In this document: piece by piece, positions 1 through 7,555 of the stretch
Layout: each line of letters starts with the position of its first letter
Position numbering within the stretch: position 1 is the first letter of the stretch
Source: Pseudomonas paraversuta
GTDB taxonomy: Bacteria; Pseudomonadota; Gammaproteobacteria; Pseudomonadales; Pseudomonadaceae
DNA: 43,425 nucleotides
Assembly (NCBI RefSeq): GCF_904063065.1
Contig: NZ_CAJFCL010000016.1
Location: forward strand, 1-43,425
Direction: 5' to 3'
Position numbers and translations under genes: made by a program
Notes under the pieces: model-generated
What the model saw: only the letters and a program-made list of their open reading frames with translations
Databases searched by the model: none
What the model was told of the DNA's origin: nothing

Positions 1-3000
1 CGAAGCTTTCACCGCGCACCAGTGTGCCGTCACGGGTCAGTTCGCGCCGGGTCAGCTTGCCGTCTTTGCGCCATTGCTGGGTCTGCACTTCTACATGCTG
101 TGCATTCGGCGTTCGGGTAGCCGTTTCTCGGCGGGCCGGGCGACCCAGGCTGTCATAGCCCAGGGTTACGGTCATATCCCGCGAGCCGTCTATAGATTGC
201 GTGCGCTGCTGGTGAATCCGCGAGGCTGCATCGTAAGTGACGCTAATAGTGACGTCAGGGCCTTGCTGTTGAATCAAGCGACCCAATTCGTCGTACTGGC
301 AGCGCTGTTCGGCGCCGTCGGCATCGGTCAGGCGCGTGACTTTGCCCGCCGGGGTAGTGCTTTGCTGTTGCGAGCGCGGCTGATCACCTTGCCAGGCGTA
401 GTCGGCTTTGCTCAGTTGGCCGGACGGGGACCAGTGATCTTTTTGCAGACCCAGATTGCCTTGGGCTTCCAGCAAACGGCCGCTTAGCGGATCGTATTGA
501 TTGAACACACTGATCCCGGGCGCTTGCAGCGACAGCAACGCGCCGGCCAGTTCCGGTTGGCGTTCGGTATGGACTTGAGTGCCGTCAGGCAAGGTTTGGG
601 TATGGGCGTGAATTTCGCCTTCGGCATATTCCCATTCAGAGACATTCTGCCCGACTTTTTCCCACACCAGTCGGCCCAGACCATCGTATTTACGCTCGCC
701 CAGCAGGACTTCATTACTGCCCAAAGACGGATGAGTGATCGAGACCGTGGCCGGTAAATCACCGTCATGGCCTTCGGCGTAGGTGCGTTTAATAAGCGAC
801 CCATCAGGCAGCGTGGTGGATACCAGCCGATCCCGCACATTCCATTCTTGGCGGGTCTCCCGGCCCATGGTATCGAACTGGCTGACGCAACGGCCAAGGC
901 CGTCATAGCTCCAGCGCAAGGTGTGTTGCAACTCCCCTTGGGCGCAAAATAATTGCTCAGTCAGCGGCTTGCCATCCAGAGTATGGGTGGTCACGGTTCT
1001 GGCCCCGGCCACACCCTTGGCATCGGTCTGCCAGCTGCTGCCGGTCAGGGCTACCGGGTCGGCCAGGGTATGTTGAGTGACACCGTCTGCGCCGGTTTCG
1101 GTCAGCACATTGCCCCAGTCATCAAAGGTGCGTTCGGTGGTCAGGCTCAGGGCCGGGACGTCTTCGTTACCGGGATCGTAAGTCGTTTCACGGAACACCC
1201 GGCCCAGCACGTCATATTCTGCGGTCCAGGCGGTATAGGTCTCACCGCTGTCGGTTTGTTTTTCACGGCGGATTTCCCGGGCCATGCCATCGAGCCAGAC
1301 AGTTTCCTTACGCCCGGAAGCGCCGATTCGGGTCTGGCAGCGCTGGTTCGCTGACAAGGAATAGGCCCAGTTGACCTCAGCCTCGAACGCCGAATCCGGG
1401 GCCGCGACTTCCTGAGTCACACGGCCCAGGGCATCGTGGGCAAAGGCCATGCGCAGCTGCTCGTCGGTCTGCTCGGTGACCATTAGCCCCGAGTACAGGT
1501 CCTGGGAGGATTGGGAGCTGGATTTATGTCCGTCGTGGCTGGTGATCGTGACGTTTTCCTGCAGCACCGCCCGCTCCTTTGATCGAGCGTTGCGGGCCAG
1601 ATTCAGGGTGTAGCTGTAGGCCCGGGTGGTGCCTTTACCCTCTACGGTTCTGGTTTCGCTAAGCATGCGAGCGTGATGGGGCGAGGTCGGATCGTTAATG
1701 AAATTTTGCGTCGAGCGGCCCAGCTCGGTGGACTGATTGCCCTCAACCAGCAGCAACCGCTCTTCACTGCTCTGGACAAATGTCGGCAATGCAAACCCGG
1801 GAGCATCCCCACGCACGGGCAGGGATTGATAGCGATATAGGGTCTGCTTGACCGGGCCTTCGGTGCCGGGTGGCGGGCTGACCGTACGACTTTTCAGACG
1901 GGTGATGCGGCCCAGTGGGTCGGCCGGGCAGTTGTCGGTCTCGCCGCTCACCGGGTAGTACTCGGACTCTTCAATTGCGCCCAGGGCATTGCGATGCCAC
2001 ACCGGGTTACCCAGCTCGTCGTAGCGGGTTTCTTCCTCGGTAACAAGCTCTCGCAGCACCCGTTGGCCATCCAGCTGCGCCTTGCGGGTAATGACTTTGC
2101 GCGGGAACTGGAAGTAAGGCACCTGCCGGGCAATGGGCAACCAGGGCTCGTCGTAATAGGTGGTCTCGGTTTCCTGCAGGGTCTGGCCCTGTTGCGTGCG
2201 TTCCCGGGTCAGCAGGTGGAAGCGGTTAAAGGTGCGGCTGATGGTTTGTAGGGGGGTGCCCCGGGCATCCATCAGGGTTTCGGTGGAGCCGTAAAGAAAA
2301 TCGCCGGCACCGGTCAGGTGATAGAGATTGTCCTCGCGGTTGCGCCACTGGCGCACTGCCGGCCAGCCAAAATAGTTGTTGCTGCCATACAGACCGTAGT
2401 CATAACGAACCAGTTGCACCGGCTGGCCGTCCCCCGGGTCCTTGCGGGTCTGACTGACCACCGGCATCCGCGCAAACGGCGCCCCTGCAGGCAGGTTGAG
2501 GCCGTTGGCTTCGCTGTAGGTCACTTCCTCGGTGCTGCCGGTGGGCTGGGTACATTTGCTCAGCAGCAGTAATCCGGAAGTCGCAGTGCTGTACTCAAAC
2601 TGCCAGCCACTGTCGGGAAGGCCGTCCACCGTTACCCGGCGCAACTGCCCGGAGACCCGATGAAAAGACATCACCACCTGTGCGGTGGTATCCGGCTGCA
2701 ACGTCAGACGGGTTGTCACGCCCTCGTAGGTCAGTGCCAGCACAGTGCGGCCACGGGCATCGCTGACCTTTTGCAGGTAAGCCGCGTTGCCAACCGAACG
2801 CCAGTCAAAATTCAGGGCGCTGCCATCGGCCCCCACCAGGGTGCTGACCACCCACAGGCTGGCATGCCCCGGCAACGGCGCGAGTCGTTCACAAGTGCCG
2901 TCGTTATGCCTGACCCACATTTCCTGACGCTGAACGGTCACTGCGACTACCGGCAAACGCACATCCGGGAAACGCATGCTCTGGCCGACAATTTCACCGC

Positions 3001-3328
3001 GAAAGCGCTCGCCGGAATTGAGTTGCAGTTGTTGGCTGGCCCCGTCCCAGGAGGTGGTGCCGAGCATCCAGCCCTGACCGAAGCCCTGATCTTCGGCCAT
3101 CAGCGGGCTATGGCTCAGATGCAACTGGCTGATGGGCCCGCGCAAATCATTGGCGGCGCCGGTGGGCAGGCTCACCGAGGCCGAGAACGCACCGGTGCGC
3201 GGATCGACCCCGGCACTGATGCTGCTCATAAAGTTGTAGGCTCCGGAATACAGGTCACCGCTGTTGAGCAGGCTGGGGGCGGATTTGATCTCGGGGGAGG
3301 GCGTCGTGTGGTCAGTCGGGGCAGTCAT
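1..3328 (-). CDS. Rhs/YD-repeat protein, N-terminal 1109 codons (3' end outside window)
   Basis: A single minus-strand frame is open without a stop from the ATG at 3328 to the window edge, giving about 1109 residues. The protein begins MTAPTDHTTPSPE and has no signal peptide. After roughly 400 residues of N-terminal barrel-like sequence come many tyrosine-aspartate repeats, for example YDELGN, HDALGR, YDVLGR, YDGLGR and YDSLGR, which is the Rhs/YD signature. These proteins form a hollow shell around a variable C-terminal toxin and are deployed by type VI secretion or as Tc-toxin-like proteins. The core-to-tip junction and any toxin lie beyond position 1, so its activity cannot be read. GGAATAG lies just before the ATG as a weak ribosome site. 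A Tle1-like lipase gene lies 1 kb away on the other strand. The family call is secure; the delivery system is inferred. Confidence 0.9.
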   Translation of the reverse strand, partial: MTAPTDHTTPSPEIKSAPSLLNSGDLYSGAYNFMSSISAGVDPRTGAFSASVSLPTGAANDLRGPISQLHLSHSPLMAEDQGFGQGWMLGTTSWDGASQQLQLNSGERFRGEIVGQSMRFPDVRLPVVAVTVQRQEMWVRHNDGTCERLAPLPGHASLWVVSTLVGADGSALNFDWRSVGNAAYLQKVSDARGRTVLALTYEGVTTRLTLQPDTTAQVVMSFHRVSGQLRRVTVDGLPDSGWQFEYSTATSGLLLLSKCTQPTGSTEEVTYSEANGLNLPAGAPFARMPVVSQTRKDPGDGQPVQLVRYDYGLYGSNNYFGWPAVRQWRNREDNLYHLTGAGDFLYGSTETLMDARGTPLQTISRTFNRFHLLTRERTQQGQTLQETETTYYDEPWLPIARQVPYFQFPRKVITRKAQLDGQRVLRELVTEEETRYDELGNPVWHRNALGAIEESEYYPVSGETDNCPADPLGRITRLKSRTVSPPPGTEGPVKQTLYRYQSLPVRGDAPGFALPTFVQSSEERLLLVEGNQSTELGRSTQNFINDPTSPHHARMLSETRTVEGKGTTRAYSYTLNLARNARSKERAVLQENVTITSHDGHKSSSQSSQDLYSGLMVTEQTDEQLRMAFAHDALGRVTQEVAAPDSAFEAEVNWAYSLSANQRCQTRIGASGRKETVWLDGMAREIRREKQTDSGETYTAWTAEYDVLGRVFRETTYDPGNEDVPALSLTTERTFDDWGNVLTETGADGVTQHTLADPVALTGSSWQTDAKGVAGARTVTTHTLDGKPLTEQLFCAQGELQHTLRWSYDGLGRCVSQFDTMGRETRQEWNVRDRLVSTTLPDGSLIKRTYAEGHDGDLPATVSITHPSLGSNEVLLGERKYDGLGRLVWEKVGQNVSEWEYAEGEIHAHTQTLPDGTQVHTERQPELAGALLSLQAPGISVFNQYDPLSGRLLEAQGNLGLQKDHWSPSGQLSKADYAWQGDQPRSQQQSTTPAGKVTRLTDADGAEQRCQYDELGRLIQQQGPDVTISVTYDAASRIHQQRTQSIDGSRDMTVTLGYDSLGRPARRETATRTPNAQHVEVQTQQWRKDGKLTRRELTRDGTLVRGESF

Positions 3329-3333
3329 GATGA

Positions 3334-3522
3334 CTATTCCTTGGCTATCTGGAGAGGAGCCGCACAATAGGAACCCTTGCTTGAGGCCAGCAATGAGCGA
3401 GGTTTGTAGGTGGGAGCGGGACAGAAGTCCGCACTGGGGGCATTTTCAGGGCAACAATTGAATTTCTTGCGATAAACGCACTCCATTAGCCCCTGCGTAA
3501 CAGGTTTTTCGTCGTTTTCCAT
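3334..3522 (-). CDS. Possible 62-residue cysteine-containing protein just upstream of the Rhs gene
   Basis: A 62-codon frame starts at ATG 3522 and stops 5 nt before the Rhs start codon, in the same direction, so it could be translationally coupled. The product starts MENDEKPVTQGL and contains five cysteines (CVY, NCC, DFC, SYC) and several prolines. No family is recognised, no signal peptide is evident and no good ribosome site precedes the ATG. It may be a small adaptor or chaperone for the Rhs protein, or simply an open frame in its leader. Confidence is low. Confidence 0.25.
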   Translation of the reverse strand: MENDEKPVTQGLMECVYRKKFNCCPENAPSADFCPAPTYKPRSLLASSKGSYCAAPLQIAKE

Positions 3523-3706
3523 GTTTTGCTGGACAAATAGCTGTCATTTCAGTTGCTGACTCGATAAGTCGGCCTTAGACTGCCGCCCCTCGTAAATTGA
3601 GTGCCGGGTGGCGCTTGAAATAGATGGCACCTAACTGGTTGGGATGAAGAACGGTCAGGACGCTCCCTAATTCGCCTTAATGCACGTATTTTTTATAGAG
3701 AAATCA

Positions 3707-4111
3707 ATGACAAAGGATAAGTTGCTGGCCATGCCGGCGGATGACTACATGAATGCCGAGCAACATGCTTTTTTCAGCGAGCTGTTGCAAAACATGAAGG
3801 TTGAAACCCACGAGCGTATTGAGCAGAACCGCATCGCGATCGAAAGCCTGGACACTCCAGCTGACCCTGCGGACGCCGCTTCGGTTGAAGAAGAGCGTAC
3901 CTGGTTGGTGAACTCTATCGATCGCGACCAGCGCATGCTGCCTCAACTGGAACAAGCACTGGAACGCATCAAAGATGACAGCTTCGGCTGGTGTGATGAC
4001 AGCGGCGAGGCAATTGGCCTTAAGCGCCTGCTGATCAGCCCGACCACCAAGTACTGCATCGAAGCTCAAGAGCGCCATGAGCAAATCGACAAGCATCAGC
4101 GTCAAGCCTGA
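3707..4111 (+). CDS. DksA/TraR-family protein with degenerate zinc finger (DksA2-like)
   Basis: The product has 134 residues from the ATG at 3707 (MTKDKLLAMPADDYMN). An in-frame ATG at 3680 would add nine residues unlike the family, so the inner start is preferred. DksA proteins insert a coiled coil into the RNA polymerase secondary channel and tune transcription with ppGpp. Seen here: an acidic coiled-coil region (about residues 20-85) and a C-terminal finger reading GWCDDSGE then KYCIEAQ. The usual four cysteines are reduced to two, with Ser and Ala replacing the second member of each pair. The Pseudomonas DksA2 type is known for this loss and works when zinc is scarce. Confidence is good for the family and moderate for the DksA2 subtype. 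No zinc-uptake genes are adjacent. Confidence 0.85.
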   Translation: MTKDKLLAMPADDYMNAEQHAFFSELLQNMKVETHERIEQNRIAIESLDTPADPADAASVEEERTWLVNSIDRDQRMLPQLEQALERIKDDSFGWCDDSGEAIGLKRLLISPTTKYCIEAQERHEQIDKHQRQA

Positions 4112-4122
4112 CTGTTTGCTTT

Positions 4123-4149
4123 GCCGGAGCCGCGCCACGCGGTTCCGGC
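4123..4149 (+). terminator. Hairpin after the DksA-like gene, possible terminator
   Basis: The arms GCCGGAGCCGC and GCGGTTCCGGC form an 11-bp stem (one G-T pair) with a 5-nt loop, 12 nt after the stop codon. No T tract follows, so an intrinsic terminator is only possible. Confidence 0.4.
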
Positions 4150-4298
4150 ATCAGTCGGGTCCTGCAGTCGTTCGTATTGCAGCCATTGTTGTAACTCCCT
4201 CCAAAACAATTTCCGAATCTTGAGCTGGCCGTGCTTCTTGCGTCTTATATTGGGCGCGGCATTATTGCGCGCAGTAGAAATAATCGAGGGCAGGATTG

Positions 4299-5642
4299 AT
4301 GAGCAATTCAAGCAACGCGGGAGCAGTGTTGCGGGTCGGCATCTTTTTCGATGGGACGGCCAATAACCAGTTCAATAGCCTGCAGGGACAGCAGCGTCAG
4401 GAACAGGGGCTGCTGATTGATCCTGGCAGCAGCTATGGCTCTGCTGTGACCAATATTGCCAAGCTGCACCAGTGCTACCCGGCCCAGTCAGGGTTTGACC
4501 CTGCTGGCCATGCCGTGACTTCGCTGTATATCAGCGGTATCGGCACCACCACCGGCGCGGCCGATACTCAGTTTCCGGGCCAGACCTATGGTCGTGGCCA
4601 TACGGGGGTGCTGGGCAAGGCTGAACTGGCCCGGACCCGGTTGACGGAGTGCTTGCAACACTTTGTCGCGCAGCTACCCCCCAATACCCTGAGCCGTTTG
4701 CAGCTGGACCTGTTTGGTTTCAGTCGCGGCGCCGCGGCGGCCCGGCATTTTGTGAACCAGATCAACGCCAGCGCATTTACCGCCCAGTTTGCCCTGGCCG
4801 CCGACTTTGCATGCTCCATCCACTTTATTGGTCTGTTTGACACAGTCGCCGCCATGGGCGGGCTGGAGGATTGGGGGGATGTGGCCGATGACATCAATCC
4901 CGGACTCAACCTGTACCTGGGCCCGGACTGCGCGCAACAGGTGGTCCAGTTGAGCGCGCGGGATGAACAACGGCGAAATTTTTCCTTGAGTCGCATCGCG
5001 CCACAGTGGCCGCTGGATATTGCGGTGCCGGGGGCGCATGCCGACGTCGGCGGCGGTTATCCGCTGGATATGCTGGAACAGGTTTTTTTGAGCCGCTGGC
5101 AGAGCAATCTTGTGCAGCCGTCCACAGCCATTGAACAGACCCGGGCCTGGAAGTTGACCCAGTCTCAGTTGCTGGCATGGCAGGCCGAAGACCTGATTGA
5201 TCCCCGCGCTGCGGAGAATTTCCTGCAGATCCGCACTCTTGAACGCAAGGAAGGTAGCCGTGAAGACCCGATGAAACGGGTACAGGCTGCAGTGTTCATG
5301 CAGCGCAGGATCGATGGCCGTCTTGCCCGGGTGCATTTGCGGATCATGCATGGCCTGGCGGTTGAGCACGGTGTGCCCTTCAACGCATTGACCGATGCCC
5401 AGGCCGCGTTGCCCGATGAGCTGAAACCCATAATGGCCACACTTGAGGCCCAGGTGCGCCAGGGGACGATCAAGCTGAGCGCCGATGAAGAACGTTTGCT
5501 GCGCCAGCGCTATATCCACCAGTCGGCCAACTGGAACCCCGGCGTGGGGGCGGGCGAGGCCGTGGTGCAAAGGGCATTCTTCAATATCCCCGAGGAAGGC
5601 GGGCGCTGGGTCTTCGATCAGAAAGCACCGGATTACGCCTAG
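4299..5642 (+). CDS. DUF2235 alpha/beta hydrolase, Tle1-like phospholipase
   Basis: The product has 447 residues from the ATG at 4299; a TTG directly before it is less likely, and GAGGGCAGG lies upstream. The N-terminus carries GIFFDGTANN (residues 14-23), the DUF2235 hallmark. The nucleophile elbow GFSRG places Ser at about 142. A GLFDTV segment and GAHADVGGGY (His about 247) supply the likely Asp and His of the triad. In the Tle1 family such enzymes are type VI secretion phospholipases that attack membranes of rival cells. The C-terminal 150 residues are not recognised. No VgrG, PAAR or Hcp gene is adjacent, and no lipoprotein resembling a Tli immunity protein follows. The secreted role is therefore inferred from the family and from the nearby Rhs gene. 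Confidence 0.82.
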   Translation: MSNSSNAGAVLRVGIFFDGTANNQFNSLQGQQRQEQGLLIDPGSSYGSAVTNIAKLHQCYPAQSGFDPAGHAVTSLYISGIGTTTGAADTQFPGQTYGRGHTGVLGKAELARTRLTECLQHFVAQLPPNTLSRLQLDLFGFSRGAAAARHFVNQINASAFTAQFALAADFACSIHFIGLFDTVAAMGGLEDWGDVADDINPGLNLYLGPDCAQQVVQLSARDEQRRNFSLSRIAPQWPLDIAVPGAHADVGGGYPLDMLEQVFLSRWQSNLVQPSTAIEQTRAWKLTQSQLLAWQAEDLIDPRAAENFLQIRTLERKEGSREDPMKRVQAAVFMQRRIDGRLARVHLRIMHGLAVEHGVPFNALTDAQAALPDELKPIMATLEAQVRQGTIKLSADEERLLRQRYIHQSANWNPGVGAGEAVVQRAFFNIPEEGGRWVFDQKAPDYA

Positions 5643-5767
5643 GCAAAGCAGAAGATTGTTACGGCTTATGCAATTGATCTATGCCGTAGATAGCTTTTTC
5701 CGGCGACGGTTAGCCACTAATATAGCCGACATCGTTAGGTGCCTAACTAATAGCTGGAGAAACCATC

Positions 5768-5986
5768 ATGTCCAATCAAGTTGATGTTGCCGTAATGATC
5801 GGGAGTGGTGTGCCCAAGAGTTTGCGCGATACCGGGCAGAAGGCCTGCTGGGTGGTGCTGGTCAATGGTGAGCAGCGCGGGACGGCTTTTTCCAGTCGCC
5901 CGGAAGCCGAAGAGTGCCGCGCGGCATGGCTGGCGCAGCTGAATGCCGGCCAACTGTGCAACAGGGGGCATGCTCAGCGCGCTTGA
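5768..5986 (+). CDS. Small hypothetical protein, 72 residues
   Basis: The frame starts at ATG 5768 with a good ribosome site (CTGGAGAAACC) and encodes MSNQVDVAVMIGSGVPKSLR onward. The product is soluble, without signal peptide or membrane segment, and no family is recognised. It begins 125 bp after the lipase gene on the same strand. A role as immunity or accessory protein to that lipase is conceivable, but known Tle1 immunity proteins are usually larger and periplasmic. Codon use looks like that of the neighbours and the start is well supported, so a real gene is likely. Confidence 0.6.
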   Translation: MSNQVDVAVMIGSGVPKSLRDTGQKACWVVLVNGEQRGTAFSSRPEAEECRAAWLAQLNAGQLCNRGHAQRA

Positions 5987-6005
5987 TGCAATACACAGGT
6001 TGGCA

Positions 6006-6284
6006 CTAGGAGTTGAGGGCGCCGGCGTCCACTGCAGCCTTTAATTCTTTTGCCGATTGTTTGGCGGCATCTGCTGCCAGTTCGGCTGTCTTGAACCAGC
6101 GATCCTTTTCGACCTGATGGAAGGTGACAGTCGTTAGTGGTGGCTTGGCGCGCATGATGATCACTGCCTGAAATTCGCCGTCGACGTCTTTGGACTCACC
6201 GCGGATAAAAAATTCGCCAATATCAAATTCCGTCACGTGTCGCTTTCCCTTGGAGGTAATGAAGCCTGCATGACCCGGCGGCAT
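6006..6284 (-). CDS. Hypothetical protein, 92 residues
   Basis: The minus-strand frame from ATG 6284 encodes a basic N-terminus (MPPGHAGFITSKGKRH). A short domain follows (VTEFDIGEFFIRGESKDVDG, then FQAVIIMRAKPP) and the end is an Ala/Lys-rich helix (AADAAKQSAKELKAAVDAG). The pattern of a small two-strand plus helix domain resembles short conserved Pseudomonas proteins of unknown function. No catalytic motif is visible. A GTG at about 6236 preceded by AAGGGAAA is a credible alternative start, because the first 16 residues look non-globular and the ATG has a poor ribosome site. It converges with the gene ending at 5986. Confidence 0.6.
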   Translation of the reverse strand: MPPGHAGFITSKGKRHVTEFDIGEFFIRGESKDVDGEFQAVIIMRAKPPLTTVTFHQVEKDRWFKTAELAADAAKQSAKELKAAVDAGALNS

Positions 6285-6710
6285 GGGCCAGGTCGATTTT
6301 TACGCGAGTATGGCAGTAGTTGACTCTCAGTGGCGCAGTTAACTCATTCACGCGACGAAAGCCCTGCCGGGCACAGACTCAATCCGGCAAAAAAATTGAT
6401 TGATTGCTTGATAGAGAAGAGGATGTATATACCCATCTTCGGGCATGACCCGGTAGAATGGTGCCCCCCGGCTATTTTTTTCAGCCAGTTTTCGCTGATG
6501 CAGGCGCTGCTTCACTCTGTTGTGCCTGTTCGCCGGGGTAATCATGGCGTTGCTCTATTTAGTCCAGATGTTACATGCCACTCCTGATTCGAGCAGTCAG
6601 GAGCACTTGTCGTACTCGGGTTTTCAATTAATTTTTGCTGTCGGTGGTTTGCCCGGACAGTTCCATTTCAGGTTTTCGAGGGTTTTGCGTTGGCAGTCAG
6701 TAATTTGGAA
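6285..6710. other. 426-bp intergenic region, no supported gene
   Basis: Open frames here (for example 6330-6587) lack ribosome sites and recognisable products. The region is AT-richer than its surroundings. TAGAAT at 6454-6459, in the context CCGGTAGAATGG, resembles a sigma-70 -10 box, but no convincing -35 lies 17 bp upstream. The stretch probably holds the promoter of the gene at 6711. Confidence 0.3.
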
Positions 6711-7160
6711 ATGCATGCGTTGTTCGTTTTGGGTGACTTGCGGGCACGTTTGGTCAAGCTGTTCCACTCGCGCTTTGTATACGTAACTGAACAAAACGCC
6801 GAAGGTATTTACATCGCTGAAATTGATACCGAAACAGCGTTGGTGGTAGATGACAAACCGGGTCTTGAACTCAAGGTCGGCGATCATTTTCGCGCAGCAG
6901 TGTTGCCCAGCCGTGAAGGTGGCAAGTTCGAAATAAAATTCCGTGATATCAAGACCACCATTTACGGCATCGGTGATTACGCCTATGTCGCCTCACCTCT
7001 GGGTGAAGGCGTGGTATTCAAAGAAGGCCAGACCGTGATGTTGATCTTTGCTGCCAAAGAGCAACTTACCGAAGGCTTGAGCAAAACATTGAAAGCCGTC
7101 ACTGCCAAAGCCGCCAAATGGCCCAAGGGCGAGTTGACCTTCAAGGCCAGCAAAGAGTGA
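6711..7160 (+). CDS. Conserved-type hypothetical protein, 149 residues
   Basis: The chosen start is ATG 6711 (MHALFVLGDLRARLVKLFHS); an in-frame TTG at 6690 would add seven residues and cannot be excluded. The product is predicted soluble, beta-rich in the middle (VYVTEQNAEGIYIAEIDTET, then KFEIKFRDIKTTIYG) and ends in a Lys/Ala-rich tail. It has no signal peptide, membrane segment or recognised catalytic motif. The codon pattern and length suggest a real gene, transcribed alone. The next unit downstream starts almost 400 bp away beyond a repeat. Function unknown. Confidence 0.65.
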   Translation: MHALFVLGDLRARLVKLFHSRFVYVTEQNAEGIYIAEIDTETALVVDDKPGLELKVGDHFRAAVLPSREGGKFEIKFRDIKTTIYGIGDYAYVASPLGEGVVFKEGQTVMLIFAAKEQLTEGLSKTLKAVTAKAAKWPKGELTFKASKE

Positions 7161-7210
7161 CGCTGACGCGCTCCGCAAACCTGTAGCCCCTTTCGGCAAT
7201 TGCCCTGTAC

Positions 7211-7362
7211 CTGTAGCAGCTGACGAGAGAATCGAGGCTGAGTCCGGTTGCGAAACCGTCGTAAAGTCATGCCCCGCGGTTCTTCAGATAACCCCGGCCC
7301 TGCGAATTACGATTGCTTCGCAAGCGGACGTAGCCTTCGCCAACTGCTCTGCAACGGCTGTT
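7211..7362. repeat. Imperfect long palindromic intergenic repeat of Pseudomonas type
   Basis: The left part (7234-7264, with GTCCGGTTGCGAAACC then GTCGTAA) and right part (about 7307-7340, TTACGATTGCTTCGC then GCGGACGTAGCC) are inverted copies of each other around a diverged centre. The outer parts carry CTGTAGCAGCTG and a decayed counterpart. I recall many Pseudomonas genomes carrying similar palindromes of about 150 bp between genes. This copy has several mismatches and is probably inactive. It fills much of the 395-bp gap before the RND gene. Confidence 0.55.
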
Positions 7363-7405
7363 AACGGGCAGCGCCCGCACGCTATCCATCTTCCCCTCAA
7401 ACAGC

Positions 7406-7450
7406 CTAGGCCTTATGGACGATGTCCGGGTTTCGGGCCAGCTTGATTAT
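7406..7450 (+). promoter_or_regulatory. Candidate activator box and -10 for the RND1 operon
   Basis: The box at 7406-7428 begins CTAGGCCTTATGGACGATG. Exactly 16 nt after its end is GATTAT (7445-7450), a plausible -10. Four other units in the window have the same arrangement. The box would cover the -35 region, as for a class II activator such as a LuxR-type protein. Inferred from the conserved sequence and spacing only. Confidence 0.6.
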
Positions 7451-7555
7451 CGATCCCACTGGCTGAACAGGCCGGAACCCAAAAAAATAATAAGAATGTG
7501 CGAGGGATCGTGAGCATGAGCGCCATCGTCTTTTCATTAGCTGTGCGAGGTCGAA

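Noticed and set aside
4123..4149. Strong intrinsic terminator after the DksA-like gene
   Set aside because: The stem is good but no T tract follows, so only a weak call is kept in the feature list.
6330..6786. Two overlapping plus-strand frames before the gene at 6711
   Set aside because: No ribosome sites, no recognisable product, and the second overlaps the better supported gene.
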